A stretch of 57,895 bases of DNA, taken from positions 1 to 57,895 of the forward strand of contig JAQXDW010000003.1 in NCBI GenBank assembly GCA_029251165.1. The letters are read 5' to 3'. The notes under the pieces were generated by a model. It was not told the DNA's origin, ran no database searches, and saw only the letters and a program-made list of their open reading frames with translations. Position numbers and translations under genes: made by a program. The stretch is from Myxococcota bacterium (GTDB lineage: Bacteria; Myxococcota_A; UBA796). This document shows positions 1-8,583 of the stretch, in pieces (the stretch's first letter is position 1; each line of letters opens with the position of its first letter).

Positions 1-1
1 G

Positions 2-88
2 GAAGACGAGGAAGACGAGGAAGACGAGGAAGACGAGGAAGACGAGGAAGACGAGGAAGACGAGGAAGACGAGGAAGACGAGGAAGAC
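2..88. repeat. 9-bp tandem repeat GAAGACGAG at the window start
   Basis: Nine perfect copies of a 9-bp unit are followed by six further bases of the unit. All copies are in frame and encode Glu-Asp-Glu. The array touches position 1, so its full length is unknown. Confidence 0.95.
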
Positions 89-94
89 GGCTAA
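2..94 (+). CDS. C-terminal tail of an acidic low-complexity protein (5' partial)
   Basis: The reading frame enters from the left edge and ends at TAA 92-94. It consists of the codon triplet GAA-GAC-GAG repeated about nine and a half times, giving an uninterrupted Glu/Asp tail, then a single Gly before the stop. The body of the gene lies outside the window, so no function can be given. Acidic tails of this type occur on secreted, lipidated and nucleic-acid-associated proteins. It is convergent with the methyltransferase-like gene ending at 188. Confidence 0.6.
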   Translation, partial: EDEEDEEDEEDEEDEEDEEDEEDEEDEEDG

Positions 95-187
95 ACCGAT
101 ACACGCACCAAACGAGGGCGGAGGACGTGTAGCAAGGACACGGCGCCGAGATAAAAACAGTGCACTACAAACACTGAGTTCTCGGGC

Positions 188-871
188 TCAGGGGCAGCGG
201 GCCATCCACAGAATGTGGGCCCCACTGTTGTAGCGGGTAGGGCGACCGGTTTCAGTGTGGGGCAGTACCTCGACGATGAAGCCGGTTTTTCGGAGGCGAC
301 GTGTGAAGCCCGGATCGGGGCCAGCGGACCAGACTCCAAGAATGCCACCGGAGATCAGTGCGGCGCGGGCAGCCTTCAGGCCCTGCAGGGTGTACAGCCA
401 GCCGTTGTTGGGACGGGTGAGGGCCCGGGGTCCATTGTCGACATCCAACAGAATGGCACTCCACGTCATAGGAGGAACCTCCACCAAATCGCCGACATCA
501 CCGAGATACACCGCAGCACGCGGGTCGCGGAGCGGGTACCGCGAGGCACGGCCGACGATTTCGCGATTCCAACGCACAACCGCAGGCATCAATTCAGCCA
601 CGGTGACGTGCCCCTCGGGACCAATGCGCCGAAGCGCTGCGGCAAGGGTAAAGCCCATGCCGAGACCACCGACGAGAATCCGGGCTCTATCAAGGTCCTC
701 AAGACGGTCGCAGGCAAGATCGGAGAGTGCATCCTCCGAGCCGTGCATGCGGTTGGACATCAACTCCCGGCCGTTGACGTGGATGACGTACTCGCTCCCC
801 CGAGACATGAGGTAGAGCGTGCCATCATCATCAAGCACGGCTTCGTGATCGACATAGTCCCATTTTCGCAT
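188..871 (-). CDS. Spermidine synthase-like SAM-dependent methyltransferase-fold protein
   Basis: About 227 residues. It has a Rossmann methyltransferase core: a glycine motif (VGGLGMGFTL), an acidic strand end (TVAELMPAVV) and a downstream LLDVDNGP motif. This layout is typical of small proteins annotated as spermidine synthase-like. No polyamine partner gene is nearby, so the substrate is unknown. The ATG at 871 is preferred because GGAA lies about 6 nt upstream; an in-frame start at 937 would add 22 residues with no clear ribosome site. The gene stands alone on the minus strand and is divergent from the nuclease-like gene at 1308. Confidence 0.72.
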   Translation of the reverse strand: MRKWDYVDHEAVLDDDGTLYLMSRGSEYVIHVNGRELMSNRMHGSEDALSDLACDRLEDLDRARILVGGLGMGFTLAAALRRIGPEGHVTVAELMPAVVRWNREIVGRASRYPLRDPRAAVYLGDVGDLVEVPPMTWSAILLDVDNGPRALTRPNNGWLYTLQGLKAARAALISGGILGVWSAGPDPGFTRRLRKTGFIVEVLPHTETGRPTRYNSGAHILWMARCP

Positions 872-1307
872 GATGTGTTCCGGTGGGAGATGGATTGGTA
901 TTATCCAAAATAGTCGCCAAGAACGCATGCTGCTCACTGCCTATCGGTGGTTTTTGTCCCTTCTGGCGAGCACTAAACTGGCTTTACATTTCCACAAATC
1001 GGTCAAAATCTGACCTATGGCCCTTCTTGAAAGAGATCTATCGCCAGGCATGGTGCGGCTGGTGGGCTTCTCCTCGCGGTTGGGACGGAGGTTTGCCCCC
1101 AACCCAGACAGGCGGACAACCGAACCATGCCGCCGAGCCCAGCGCGTAACATACGCGTAAGAGCCTCCCCGCTCAGGCACGTTTCCCCGAACCATGCCAC
1201 ACAACCGCCATACTTGAAAAGTATCCACCAACGGTGGTTTCCCAGACTCACCCCAACGTTTCAGAATCCATCCACCAACTGCATGTAGTAGAGGAAGCCC
1301 TGTTTGA
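872..1307. other. Divergent intergenic region
   Basis: 436 bp between two divergently transcribed genes. Open frames here have poor coding character. It holds two abutting inverted repeats (1210-1237) and short direct repeats (a 10-mer GAACCATGCC near 1123 and 1189, and GCGTAA twice near 1143-1158). Promoters for both flanking genes should lie here, but no convincing -35/-10 pair is visible. Confidence 0.5.
1210..1237. promoter_or_regulatory. Two abutting inverted repeats, possible operator or terminator
   Basis: ATACTT-GAA-AAGTAT (1210-1224) is followed with no gap by CCACC-AAC-GGTGG (1225-1237) and then TTT. Each is a perfect inverted repeat with a 3-nt centre. They lie 71 bp before the nuclease-like gene, so an operator is plausible; the second, with its T-run, could be a weak plus-strand terminator. 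Confidence 0.4.
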
Positions 1308-2078
1308 GTGGAAACCAGAGCGATGCCCAGAAACAGCAAGAGCGAACACCCGATGATCACGGAGTTGTGGCGGCAGAAGGGCGGCACCCTGGTTCGTGAG
1401 TTCCCGCTGGTGAGAACCATCCGCGGCGTTCAGCAGCGCAGGGTTGTCGATGCACTGATCCTGACTGATCGCCCCCGGGTAGAGCTTGAACCGAAGAGCG
1501 TGACACTGTCCCCGTCTGAGAACGTCCTCGTCGTGCAGGCAAAGTCCAAGCGGCTCTGTCGTGTGCTGATGGGACAGGCCGTGTTCTCGCCCAGGCTGCT
1601 GGTCAAGCACCATAGGCTGCGAAAGGCTCAAGGTGTCCTTCTCTGCACAACGTCTGAGTCTCCAGCCCTGCAGAGCGAGCTGAGAGACTTCGACGTTGAG
1701 ATCGTCCTCATGCCGCACATGACTTCAGGTCAGAGGGGTTTCTCTGAGACCCCAAACCGCGAGCTTCGTGATCGATGGCGGGCGAGTGTGTCCGGTTCGG
1801 TGGAGTACGACACGCCCATCCCCTTGCCGGGTCTTCATAAGCGGATCACGGCTCATGCTCTGTGGACCCGGAGCGACTGTCAGCGCTTCTCTGTGACCTG
1901 CTGCCAGACGCGCTGGGGTCTGGGCATGTGGGGACTTGGTCACAGCCTGTTTACCGCTCGACTGGCCACCAGGGCCTTCGGGGTTCGGCATGAGCCCCTC
2001 ATCGTGGCTCACAGAGATGACGCAGCGATCAGAGCCCTGGCCGACCAGCAGGGAATCCGTGTCGTCATCCAGGCGTAG
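1308..2078 (+). CDS. Orphan protein with PD-(D/E)XK-like nuclease signature
   Basis: 256 residues, not recognised as a named family. The N-terminal half resembles a restriction-endonuclease-like core: an early Glu (E19, TELW), Asp at residue 48 (VVDALI), Q77-A-K79 at the end of a strand (VLVVQAKS), then a GQ-containing helix (MGQA, residue 89). The C-terminal half is rich in Trp, Cys and Arg and ends with a basic, possibly DNA-facing segment. GTG 1308 has GAGGAA 11 nt upstream; ATG 1323 (GGAA upstream) is an alternative. No methyltransferase or toxin partner lies beside it, so a complete restriction system is not supported. It could belong to a small island near the tRNA-Sec gene. Confidence 0.5.
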   Translation: METRAMPRNSKSEHPMITELWRQKGGTLVREFPLVRTIRGVQQRRVVDALILTDRPRVELEPKSVTLSPSENVLVVQAKSKRLCRVLMGQAVFSPRLLVKHHRLRKAQGVLLCTTSESPALQSELRDFDVEIVLMPHMTSGQRGFSETPNRELRDRWRASVSGSVEYDTPIPLPGLHKRITAHALWTRSDCQRFSVTCCQTRWGLGMWGLGHSLFTARLATRAFGVRHEPLIVAHRDDAAIRALADQQGIRVVIQA

Positions 2079-2430
2079 CTCTCCTGTGGGTTCCTGCTCG
2101 TTGTCCTTATCTATAGGCAGCGCTCCCACCTCAGGCCTTCGTTAGCGTCCCCGAACCCTGACGCTCTCCTGACATCTCCCCAGACCACCGCCGACTCGCC
2201 ATTGTGCAATGCCAACCTGGCACGTCATGCGTGCGATGGGTTCGACTCGATCTGCATATCAGCCTTGAAACCCTGCTGATACGAACCATTTCGCCCAATC
2301 CCCGCCTCTGGCCTCAGAGTCGAACCCAGACACCCAGGCCGCACGCAGAGCGCACGCAGTTCCAGCCGGTTTCAGCCCTCTCCAGCCGAAACCAGTCGGA
2401 ACCCACCAATCGAAAAACCACTCCACAACC
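2079..2430. other. Intergenic region with T-arm-like 12-mers
   Basis: No believable gene. It carries TGGGTTCGACTC at 2237-2248 and the inverted copy GAGTCGAACCCA at 2317-2328. The same 12-mer occurs in the T arm of tRNA-Sec at 2483-2494. No complete cloverleaf can be folded around the two outer copies. Confidence 0.45.
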
Positions 2431-2459
2431 ACAAAATCCGCCCTAAAGCTTCAGGGCGG
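2431..2459 (-). terminator. Intrinsic terminator of tRNA-Sec
   Basis: On the minus strand a 7-bp perfect stem CCGCCCT/AGGGCGG with an 8-nt loop is followed by ATTTTG. It begins 10 nt past the tRNA 3' end. Confidence 0.75.
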
Positions 2460-2469
2460 TTCCGGGTAG

Positions 2470-2566
2470 CGGCAGACGATGGGAGTCGAACCCACCGAGC
2501 AGCGCCTCTCGACGCGCCCCACCGGTTTTGAAGACCGGGGCCAGCACCAGCCATGCAACGCCTGCC
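2470..2566 (-). tRNA. selC: Selenocysteine tRNA, anticodon UCA
   Basis: 97 nt, folded by eye. The acceptor stem has 8 bp (GGCAGGCG with CGTCTGCC), longer than the usual 7 and diagnostic of bacterial tRNA-Sec. The anticodon stem CCGGT/ACCGG holds the loop CTTCAAA, giving anticodon TCA, which reads UGA. A long G/C-rich extra arm follows, then a T arm with TTCGACT closed by GTGGG/CCCAT. The discriminator is G, as in known bacterial tRNA-Sec, and CCA is not encoded. It inserts selenocysteine with SelB and fits the two in-frame-UGA genes in this window (17064 and 57149). The selA, selB and selD genes are not in the window. Confidence 0.93.
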
Positions 2567-2654
2567 ACACTCGTCGTATCCCCATCCCCGGCTGTCGGCA
2601 CGCGTGTCTGCCAGATGCGATTTAAGGTGCTAAGCCTTCGGGGGAGAACGGTAC

Positions 2655-3548
2655 GTGAATCACAATTCTGCCATTGCCCTCCAGGCTCCTGGCGGGATGA
2701 TGTTCGGCAACGTCGTCCGCATCCGCAGCGATGCGCTGACCTTCGAGGTCGAGGGGCACATTCCCGAGCGGGCTGTCTTGACGTGGCGCATGGAGCTGAC
2801 CGGCCACAGCGACACGGTGATGGGCACGCTGAAGGTTCTCCGCGTCCGCGAGCGAGACGGCGGCATCCAGCGCTGCTCCAGTCGCATCCTGGAGATGCCC
2901 GCGCGCGACCGGGCGAGGCTGGCGGCATGGCTCAAGGAGCGGGCACGGGGCGGCACCACCCGCCGCTATGACTCCAACGTCAGCGCGATCACCCAGACCT
3001 CCAATGCCACCGCAACCGTCGCCGAGACCCGCAACGCGCTGGAGCGCATGAGCCAGCGGAAGTGGCACAACAGCCAGACCTCGCAGACCCACGACATGCT
3101 GGGCCTTCAGTCTGAGATCGTCACCGGCTCTGAGAAGAAGAGCGGCCGGGCGGCGCTCCGGAGTGCACTGCGAACCAGCATGGCGCGAAAGCGGGCGCGT
3201 GCCGAGGCGGCACCGCCGAAGGTCGCCCCCAAAGCCACCACGATCACCACCCCGCGTCACCCCGATCCGGAGTTCACTCGGGTCGCACACACCGACCCGC
3301 CGCGCATCCAGGTCCGCTATCGGAGCCTCGACACCTACCGGGAAGAGCACCGCAAGCACATCCGCAGCTCGGCAATGTTCCTCCCGATGCCCATGCTCGG
3401 CGGCGACGGCACCGACCTCAGGCTCGTCATCATGCCCCCCGAAAGAGACGCGGTGACGTGCCGCGCCGAGATCAAGGTGCAGATGCCCTCCGGCGTGGGG
3501 GTGGCCCTTCGGCTGACGGCCGAACAGAAGGTGGCGCTGAAGCCCTGA
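2655..3548 (+). CDS. PilZ-type domain protein with two candidate domains
   Basis: 297 residues. GTG 2655 follows GGGGAG with 8-nt spacing. Residues about 15-95 look like a diverged PilZ barrel (FGNVVRIRSDALTFEVEG, then a PARDRARLAAWL helix). A linker of about 110 residues rich in Ser, Thr and basic residues follows. Residues about 215-297 resemble the second PilZ-like type found in myxobacterial gliding and motility proteins (MFLPMPMLGGDGTDLRLVI and a terminal GVALRLTAEQ strand). The RxxxR and D/NxSxxG c-di-GMP-binding motifs are not clearly intact, so ligand binding is uncertain. It is convergent with the subtilase gene; the stop codons are 1 nt apart. Confidence 0.55.
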   Translation: MNHNSAIALQAPGGMMFGNVVRIRSDALTFEVEGHIPERAVLTWRMELTGHSDTVMGTLKVLRVRERDGGIQRCSSRILEMPARDRARLAAWLKERARGGTTRRYDSNVSAITQTSNATATVAETRNALERMSQRKWHNSQTSQTHDMLGLQSEIVTGSEKKSGRAALRSALRTSMARKRARAEAAPPKVAPKATTITTPRHPDPEFTRVAHTDPPRIQVRYRSLDTYREEHRKHIRSSAMFLPMPMLGGDGTDLRLVIMPPERDAVTCRAEIKVQMPSGVGVALRLTAEQKVALKP

Positions 3549-3549
3549 C

Positions 3550-4899
3550 TCAGCGGACCCCGTAGGTCATCAGAAACCGCCGAAGGTCGGGCTGCGGGCC
3601 GATGCTGTAGACATCGGTCGAGGGCTGCGGGGTGCCGGTCGAGGAGAGCGCGGCGCGGAGATCGTAGGGGTCCCAGGGCGTCCCCCACAGCTCCCAGGCG
3701 ATCGAATTGGCCACCGCAGCCGCCGCAGCGACCATCGGTGAGGCCCCGCTGGTTCCGCCGAAGTAGTCGGTGTAGCCCTGCCGGTCGTCGCTGGGGAAGA
3801 AGAGGTTGGCCATGGTGGCGTCGTTGGTGGTGACGATGGAGTCGTACCAGCCCTGCACGTCGATCCGGCTGCCGTAGGAGCTGCCCCAGGTGTACCAGGT
3901 CCGGGGGGTGCTGCCGCTGTAGGGTGAGGCACCGCCGCCGACCATGATCGCGCCGCTGTCGCGGATGCTGCGATCAAACCAGCCCTCCCACTTGGGATCG
4001 TCGAGGTCCTGGCTGCCGTTTCCGCCCGCCTCGACCACCACGATCCCCTTCGCGACCGCCGCAGCGATGGCGTCAAAGACCGCCGGATCTGCGGAGACCG
4101 GAGCGTAGTTGCCGTAGGCGTAGGTCTGCTGCTCGATGAGGATGACGTCGCCGGCATCAAGGAGAGATGCCGCACCATCCAGGGCCGCTGCGACGCTGTA
4201 GTCTCCGGCATCGGTATAGGGAGAGACGACGAAGACGTCGGCCTCGGGTGCCATGCCGGTGATCCCGTAGCCGTTGTCTCCTGCGGCGAGCTGACCGAGG
4301 ACAGCGGTGCCGTGGTAGGCGTAGTCTCCGCTGTCCAAGCCCCAGGCGGCCCCGGGGGTGAGGTGGTCGAGGTCCTCGTGATCGGGATCCCAGCCGTACT
4401 CAATGTCGGCGATGGCGACGTTGGCGCCGCCTCCCCCCGGCCAGCGACTCGCCTCATCAAACCCGAGCCCCGTCGGAGCCGGCCCGGCGTAGGTCTGAAG
4501 CGCGGTGAAGTCAGGGGTGGTCGGGCTGATGTCGACCGGCGGCGGCATCGCCTGGAAGGCGAGATAGGCGGTCTCGATGCGGGGGTCCGACCGGAGGCGC
4601 TGGCCGAGGGAGATGGGATCGTCGGTGACGATGCGCAGGTACCCGGAGAGGTCTGCCAGCCGTCCTTCGGGGTCGAACACCCGACGATCCGCGCGGAGGA
4701 CTTCTGGCGGCCGGGAGAACAGCGGCGTGGCGTCGTCGAGCAGGACCGCGAGGTCACCGGCCAGCACCTGTCCCTCGGTGAGCTTGACGATGAGGATCCG
4801 ATCCGAGCGGCCAGGCCCCGAGGCAAGATCGAGCGACCGAAGCATTGGGGCGCGGTGGGGCACGGCCGCAGCGAGTCCGAGGAGTGCGAGGACGGTCAC
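3550..4899 (-). CDS. Secreted subtilisin-like serine peptidase (S8)
   Basis: 449 residues with a short hydrophobic N-terminus (LALLGLAAAV) consistent with export. The catalytic residues can be placed: Asp165 (ADIEYGW), His196 (HGTAVLG), the oxyanion Asn294 (GGNGS) and Ser384 in GGTSGASPMV. Residues 30-130 form a prodomain-like region. No C-terminal extension follows the catalytic domain. The GTG start directly follows the Nudix stop (TGAGTG), so the two genes are translationally coupled at the end of a five-gene minus-strand run. The substrate is unknown. Confidence 0.88.
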   Translation of the reverse strand: MTVLALLGLAAAVPHRAPMLRSLDLASGPGRSDRILIVKLTEGQVLAGDLAVLLDDATPLFSRPPEVLRADRRVFDPEGRLADLSGYLRIVTDDPISLGQRLRSDPRIETAYLAFQAMPPPVDISPTTPDFTALQTYAGPAPTGLGFDEASRWPGGGGANVAIADIEYGWDPDHEDLDHLTPGAAWGLDSGDYAYHGTAVLGQLAAGDNGYGITGMAPEADVFVVSPYTDAGDYSVAAALDGAASLLDAGDVILIEQQTYAYGNYAPVSADPAVFDAIAAAVAKGIVVVEAGGNGSQDLDDPKWEGWFDRSIRDSGAIMVGGGASPYSGSTPRTWYTWGSSYGSRIDVQGWYDSIVTTNDATMANLFFPSDDRQGYTDYFGGTSGASPMVAAAAAVANSIAWELWGTPWDPYDLRAALSSTGTPQPSTDVYSIGPQPDLRRFLMTYGVR

Positions 4900-5661
4900 T
4901 CAGCCCTCTCCGACCCAGCGCCCATCTCGGAGGACCAGCCGAGCATACTCACAGGATCTCACCGGATCGGGGTGGAGGACGTCACCGGGCAGGGCGATCA
5001 CGAGGTTTCCGGCATCGTCGCGGCCATGGGTTGGCATGATCGCGTGCACCGGGCGGACGGCTGCGGCAGCCATCGCCTGCGCGGTGGTCTCGAAGGCAGA
5101 CAGCTGACGGAGGGTGAGGTAGGTCGGCGGCGCAAGGAAGAAGCCCTCGGCCGCCAGGGCATCTGCTGGACGGATCCACTGGTTGGAGACGGTCTCGACC
5201 TCGTCGTGCGTGATCTCATGGACCTCGTCCGGGCGCAGGGCGGTGACGAAGAACCGGGCGTCGTACCGCTTGGGCTCGCTGTCTGGGGTGACCCACCACG
5301 ACCACAGCTCCAGGCGCTCCAGATCGGGGACAAGCTCTGGGGCATCGAGCAGGGTGGCCTCGCGGGCATTGAGGGCGTCACGCAGCCCATCCGAGGGATC
5401 GCCATCTCCCAGCCAGGCACCAGCCTCCTCGAAGCACTCCCGGATTGCAGCGACTGCGAAGCGATGCTCGGCCTCGGGCACGCCGTCGACCACGCCACGG
5501 ACCGCGACCCCGGCATCTGCCGGATCAACTCGTCCGCCGGGAAACACCCAGGCATGCGGAAAGAAGCTGGCTTTGCTGGAGCGGCGGAGCATGAGCAGCT
5601 CCAGGCCGTCGTCTCCATCTCTCAGGACCATGATTGTTGCGGCAGGGCGGGCCTCAGGCAT
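4900..5661 (-). CDS. Nudix hydrolase, NUDT7/NUDT19 (CoA pyrophosphatase)-like
   Basis: About 253 residues. The Nudix box runs from GGRVDPADAG to AAIRECFEEAG and keeps the REXXEE core that binds the metal. The FPGGRVD spacing and long insert before the helix match the eukaryote-like NUDT19 group, which cleaves CoA or acyl-CoA; the exact substrate is inferred. The start at 5661 is chosen because its ATG overlaps the upstream HD-GYP stop by 8 nt (ATGCCTGA). A start at 5697 would lie 44 nt inside the neighbour. Confidence 0.82.
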   Translation of the reverse strand: MPEARPAATIMVLRDGDDGLELLMLRRSSKASFFPHAWVFPGGRVDPADAGVAVRGVVDGVPEAEHRFAVAAIRECFEEAGAWLGDGDPSDGLRDALNAREATLLDAPELVPDLERLELWSWWVTPDSEPKRYDARFFVTALRPDEVHEITHDEVETVSNQWIRPADALAAEGFFLAPPTYLTLRQLSAFETTAQAMAAAAVRPVHAIMPTHGRDDAGNLVIALPGDVLHPDPVRSCEYARLVLRDGRWVGEG

Positions 5662-6874
5662 CGGCTTCCTCAAATCGGTAGGCCTTGAGCATGGCATCCA
5701 GCTCTTCGACCAGCATGGGATCGTACTGACGACTGGCGCCCTTCTTCAGGAGCGCCAGCGCCTCTGTGGAGGTGCATGCAGGCCGCCAGGGCCGCACGGA
5801 GCGCAGGGCGTCGTAGGAATCTGCCAGGGCGATCACGCGCGTAAACGGGTGAAGCTCCGGCCAGATCAAGGACTGGGGATAGCCAGAGCGATCAAAGCCC
5901 ATGCGCAGCTCGAAGCCGACCAGCAGCCGCCGCCGAAGCGCTGGAGAGAGCGGGCCAGCAGCGAGCAGGTGCTGGACGGTCTCCAGGGGATGACGCTGCA
6001 CCTGCTTAAACTCTGCGAGCGTCAGCCGACCGCCGCCCTTCTCGAGAATCGTTGGCGATATCCGGTTGATCCCGAAGTCCGCAGCCAGAGAGCACATCCC
6101 CAGCTCCAGCAGCTCCTTCTCTCGCATTCCCAGCCGTCGCCCCATCACCAGAGCCAAGATGGTCCGGTGCAGCGGGTGGGTCTGAGAGTAGGGAGCAGAC
6201 CCGCGGCCACCCATCAGGACAAGGGCCTTGCGCGCATCGTCCATCAGCAGATCGGTGAGCGCCTGCACCAGCCGGGTCAGCTCCAGGATGACCGCCGGGG
6301 TGCTGCCCAGCTCGATCAGACGGGCAGTCCCGCGCAGGCCCCGAAGGTAGATGCGGAGGATAGAGATCGATGGGTCTTCATCGGGATCGACGCCCGGAAG
6401 TCCGCTGCGGATCGGCTTACAGGCCACCATCGACAGCCCGTTCATGCCCTGCGCGGCCAGCTGGCTGTTGAGGACACCAGCCTCCAGAGGCTCCTCAGGA
6501 TCGAGACCGCGCAGCAGCACAAGAGCGGCCTGGATCTCGTGGGGAGAGGGTGCGGCATGAAAGAGGAACCCCGACACCCCACGCTCACGCAGCCAGTCCC
6601 TCAGCTCTCGGATGGCAGAGAGCATGCCCGGCGGCGGGCTGACAATGTAGTCACCGACACGGACCCGATCTCCGGACAAGACGATCTTGAGGTCCTCCTC
6701 GGTGAGTCCGACGATGTTGGTCGCCGCAGCGCTGATGCCGTTGAGTCCAAAGCGAATCGCCGGGCTATCGATGGGCCAGGTCCGAAGCGAGCGGATGGTG
6801 TGGGCCAGGCGCCCCATCATTCGCACGCCCTCACCGCAGAGCTCTTCGCGGTTCTTGCTGGAGTCGTTTCTCAC
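5654..6874 (-). CDS. Degenerate HD-GYP domain protein
   Basis: 406 residues. The C-terminal half follows the HD-GYP pattern: LAADFGINRISPTILEK where the HDIG motif should be, HPLETVQHLL, RMGFDRSGYP in place of HHExxDGxGYP, then a VIALADSYDALRS helix and YDPMLVEEL. The metal-binding His of HD is Ala and the HHE segment is lost, so c-di-GMP phosphodiesterase activity is unlikely. A scaffold or sensor role is more plausible. The N-terminal half is unlike a named domain. Its ATG overlaps the HEAT-like gene stop by 4 nt, and the pair resembles two-gene units in myxobacteria. Confidence 0.75.
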   Translation of the reverse strand: MRNDSSKNREELCGEGVRMMGRLAHTIRSLRTWPIDSPAIRFGLNGISAAATNIVGLTEEDLKIVLSGDRVRVGDYIVSPPPGMLSAIRELRDWLRERGVSGFLFHAAPSPHEIQAALVLLRGLDPEEPLEAGVLNSQLAAQGMNGLSMVACKPIRSGLPGVDPDEDPSISILRIYLRGLRGTARLIELGSTPAVILELTRLVQALTDLLMDDARKALVLMGGRGSAPYSQTHPLHRTILALVMGRRLGMREKELLELGMCSLAADFGINRISPTILEKGGGRLTLAEFKQVQRHPLETVQHLLAAGPLSPALRRRLLVGFELRMGFDRSGYPQSLIWPELHPFTRVIALADSYDALRSVRPWRPACTSTEALALLKKGASRQYDPMLVEELDAMLKAYRFEEADA

Positions 6875-8565
6875 CCCTCTCTCCCCCGCAGCGCACGGAT
6901 GCGCGCCCTCAGCTCAGGTCGGATCATGCCAACCTCCTCGAGCACTCGCTGGCCGGCACCTCCGGCACCATAGAGTACATGGAGGATGGCATCTGAGAAG
7001 CCCACGTCAGTGATCGCTTTGGACTCCAAGGCGAGGGTCCGGAGCGCCCCGATGGCCTCCCCACCCAAGACATGAAGCACCACCCGGCTCATTGCCCGGA
7101 GCTCTTCTGCGGAGCGGGTTCCGGTCTGGTAAGCCGTCAGCTGCTCGAGGACATGCTCCGCGCCGACTCGGTCCTGGTAGACCGCGATGTAGCGCATCGC
7201 CTCGGTTCGAACACTCTCCGCCGAGTCGCCCAAGACCTGCCGGACGACCACCTTGATGCGCGCAGACTGCTGCCGCCGCAGCGCGATGAGGGCAGCCTCT
7301 CGGATGTCAGCGTCTTTGCTGGCGATGTGGCGAAGCAGGGGCTCGATGAGGGTGGCATCCTGGCTTCGGGCAACCGCAAGCAGCGCGACCTTCAGCGCAT
7401 CTCCGGTTGCTTCTCCCAGCAGCGTGGCCGGCTTGATGTCCGCTCGCTCAGCCAGCAGGCTGACTCCGTCCGCGACCGCAGACCGCATCTCAACATCCGG
7501 CAGGGCTGCAGCGGAGGCGATGATGTCGTGGACTGCACCCGCCGACATGGCGAGCGTCAGGGTAAACAGCGGACCGCGCCAGCGCTGTGGATCCGGTGTG
7601 CGTCCGACTCCGCTGATGATCGCCTCCCAGAACGCCTCGTCGTTCAGGGTCCACAGCGCACGAGACAGCGCATCAGACTGCAGCCAGCTGGGCTCGACAT
7701 CGGACTCCAGAAGCAGCGCCGGCCAGTGCAGGAGCGCAGAAGCCTCCCCGGGCTGGCCAGCGGCAAGCGAGCGCACGACGTGCTCGACCATGGCGTCCCC
7801 CAAGGCATGCACCGCAGCGGGAGTGTTCTCGTTGCGGAGGGTCTCGAAGACAACCTGACTGATCCGCTCGTCGCTGACATCGACGTCGTCTCGGACCGCC
7901 TCCAGACGGCGGCAGAACCGCTCAAATGCCTGAGGGTGCTCCACAGCACAGCTGCTCTCGTCAGCATAGGCGCTGCGCAGCGGACCGCTGGCCTCGATGG
8001 CCTGCAGATTCTTGAGAAGCGGAGCCATCACGCTGCCATCGGTAATGGCGCTGCCGCCGAGCTGGTGGAGGAGCTGCTCGACGAGGTCCTCCGCATCGTC
8101 ATCCTCGATCTCCACCCGAGCGGCGATGGCATCGATGTGGATGGCCGCGAATCGGTTCTGCCAGGCTGAGGCTTGAAGGTCGGCCTCAAAGACCGCGCGG
8201 CTGCTCCAGTCTGCGCTCAGCAGCCACGCCAGCTTCTCCAGCTCCGGCGTGGAGACCCCAGGCTCGATGAACAGTGCCCGGACGCCCTCGTCGTACAGAC
8301 TGCGGCAGAGGTGAGCGGACAGAAGATCTTCGCCGATCACCTTGGTCTCGCCACAGCGGATGATGTCGGACTCCATCTCCATCACCAGCGGGATTCCACC
8401 GAGAAGAGCCGCCTCCAGCTTCTCAACATACTGACGGACACGCATGTTGATCTCGCCGGGCTCACCACGCCCGGTCCGTCGAATGGTCGCCAGCTGAACG
8501 AGCTGCATGTTTGCGGCCCGAACGCTGGAGAGCAGGCTATCCAGAGCGGTGGGCGTGTTCTGCAT
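6871..8565 (-). CDS. HEAT-repeat-like helical scaffold protein
   Basis: 564 residues, almost all alpha-helical. Repeated Leu/Ala/Arg helix pairs are clearest at residues about 370-480 (EPLLRHIASKDADIREAALI and similar), typical of HEAT or PBS-lyase-like repeats. There is no signal peptide and no enzyme motif. It overlaps the degenerate HD-GYP gene by ATGA, so the two products probably act together, perhaps as a c-di-GMP-independent signalling scaffold. The specific role is not known. Confidence 0.7.
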   Translation of the reverse strand: MQNTPTALDSLLSSVRAANMQLVQLATIRRTGRGEPGEINMRVRQYVEKLEAALLGGIPLVMEMESDIIRCGETKVIGEDLLSAHLCRSLYDEGVRALFIEPGVSTPELEKLAWLLSADWSSRAVFEADLQASAWQNRFAAIHIDAIAARVEIEDDDAEDLVEQLLHQLGGSAITDGSVMAPLLKNLQAIEASGPLRSAYADESSCAVEHPQAFERFCRRLEAVRDDVDVSDERISQVVFETLRNENTPAAVHALGDAMVEHVVRSLAAGQPGEASALLHWPALLLESDVEPSWLQSDALSRALWTLNDEAFWEAIISGVGRTPDPQRWRGPLFTLTLAMSAGAVHDIIASAAALPDVEMRSAVADGVSLLAERADIKPATLLGEATGDALKVALLAVARSQDATLIEPLLRHIASKDADIREAALIALRRQQSARIKVVVRQVLGDSAESVRTEAMRYIAVYQDRVGAEHVLEQLTAYQTGTRSAEELRAMSRVVLHVLGGEAIGALRTLALESKAITDVGFSDAILHVLYGAGGAGQRVLEEVGMIRPELRARIRALRGREG

Positions 8566-8583
8566 GGCGGAATCATACCCGGC

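Noticed and set aside
2..88. CRISPR-like array at the window edges (also 57811-57895).
   Set aside because: Units are 9 and 12 bp with no spacers and are in coding frame; they encode low-complexity protein.
1308..2078. Complete restriction-modification system.
   Set aside because: Only a nuclease-like protein is present; no methyltransferase or specificity gene adjoins it.
2200..2446. A second tRNA or tmRNA near 2237-2330.
   Set aside because: T-arm-like words are present, but acceptor, anticodon and D-arm pairing could not be built.
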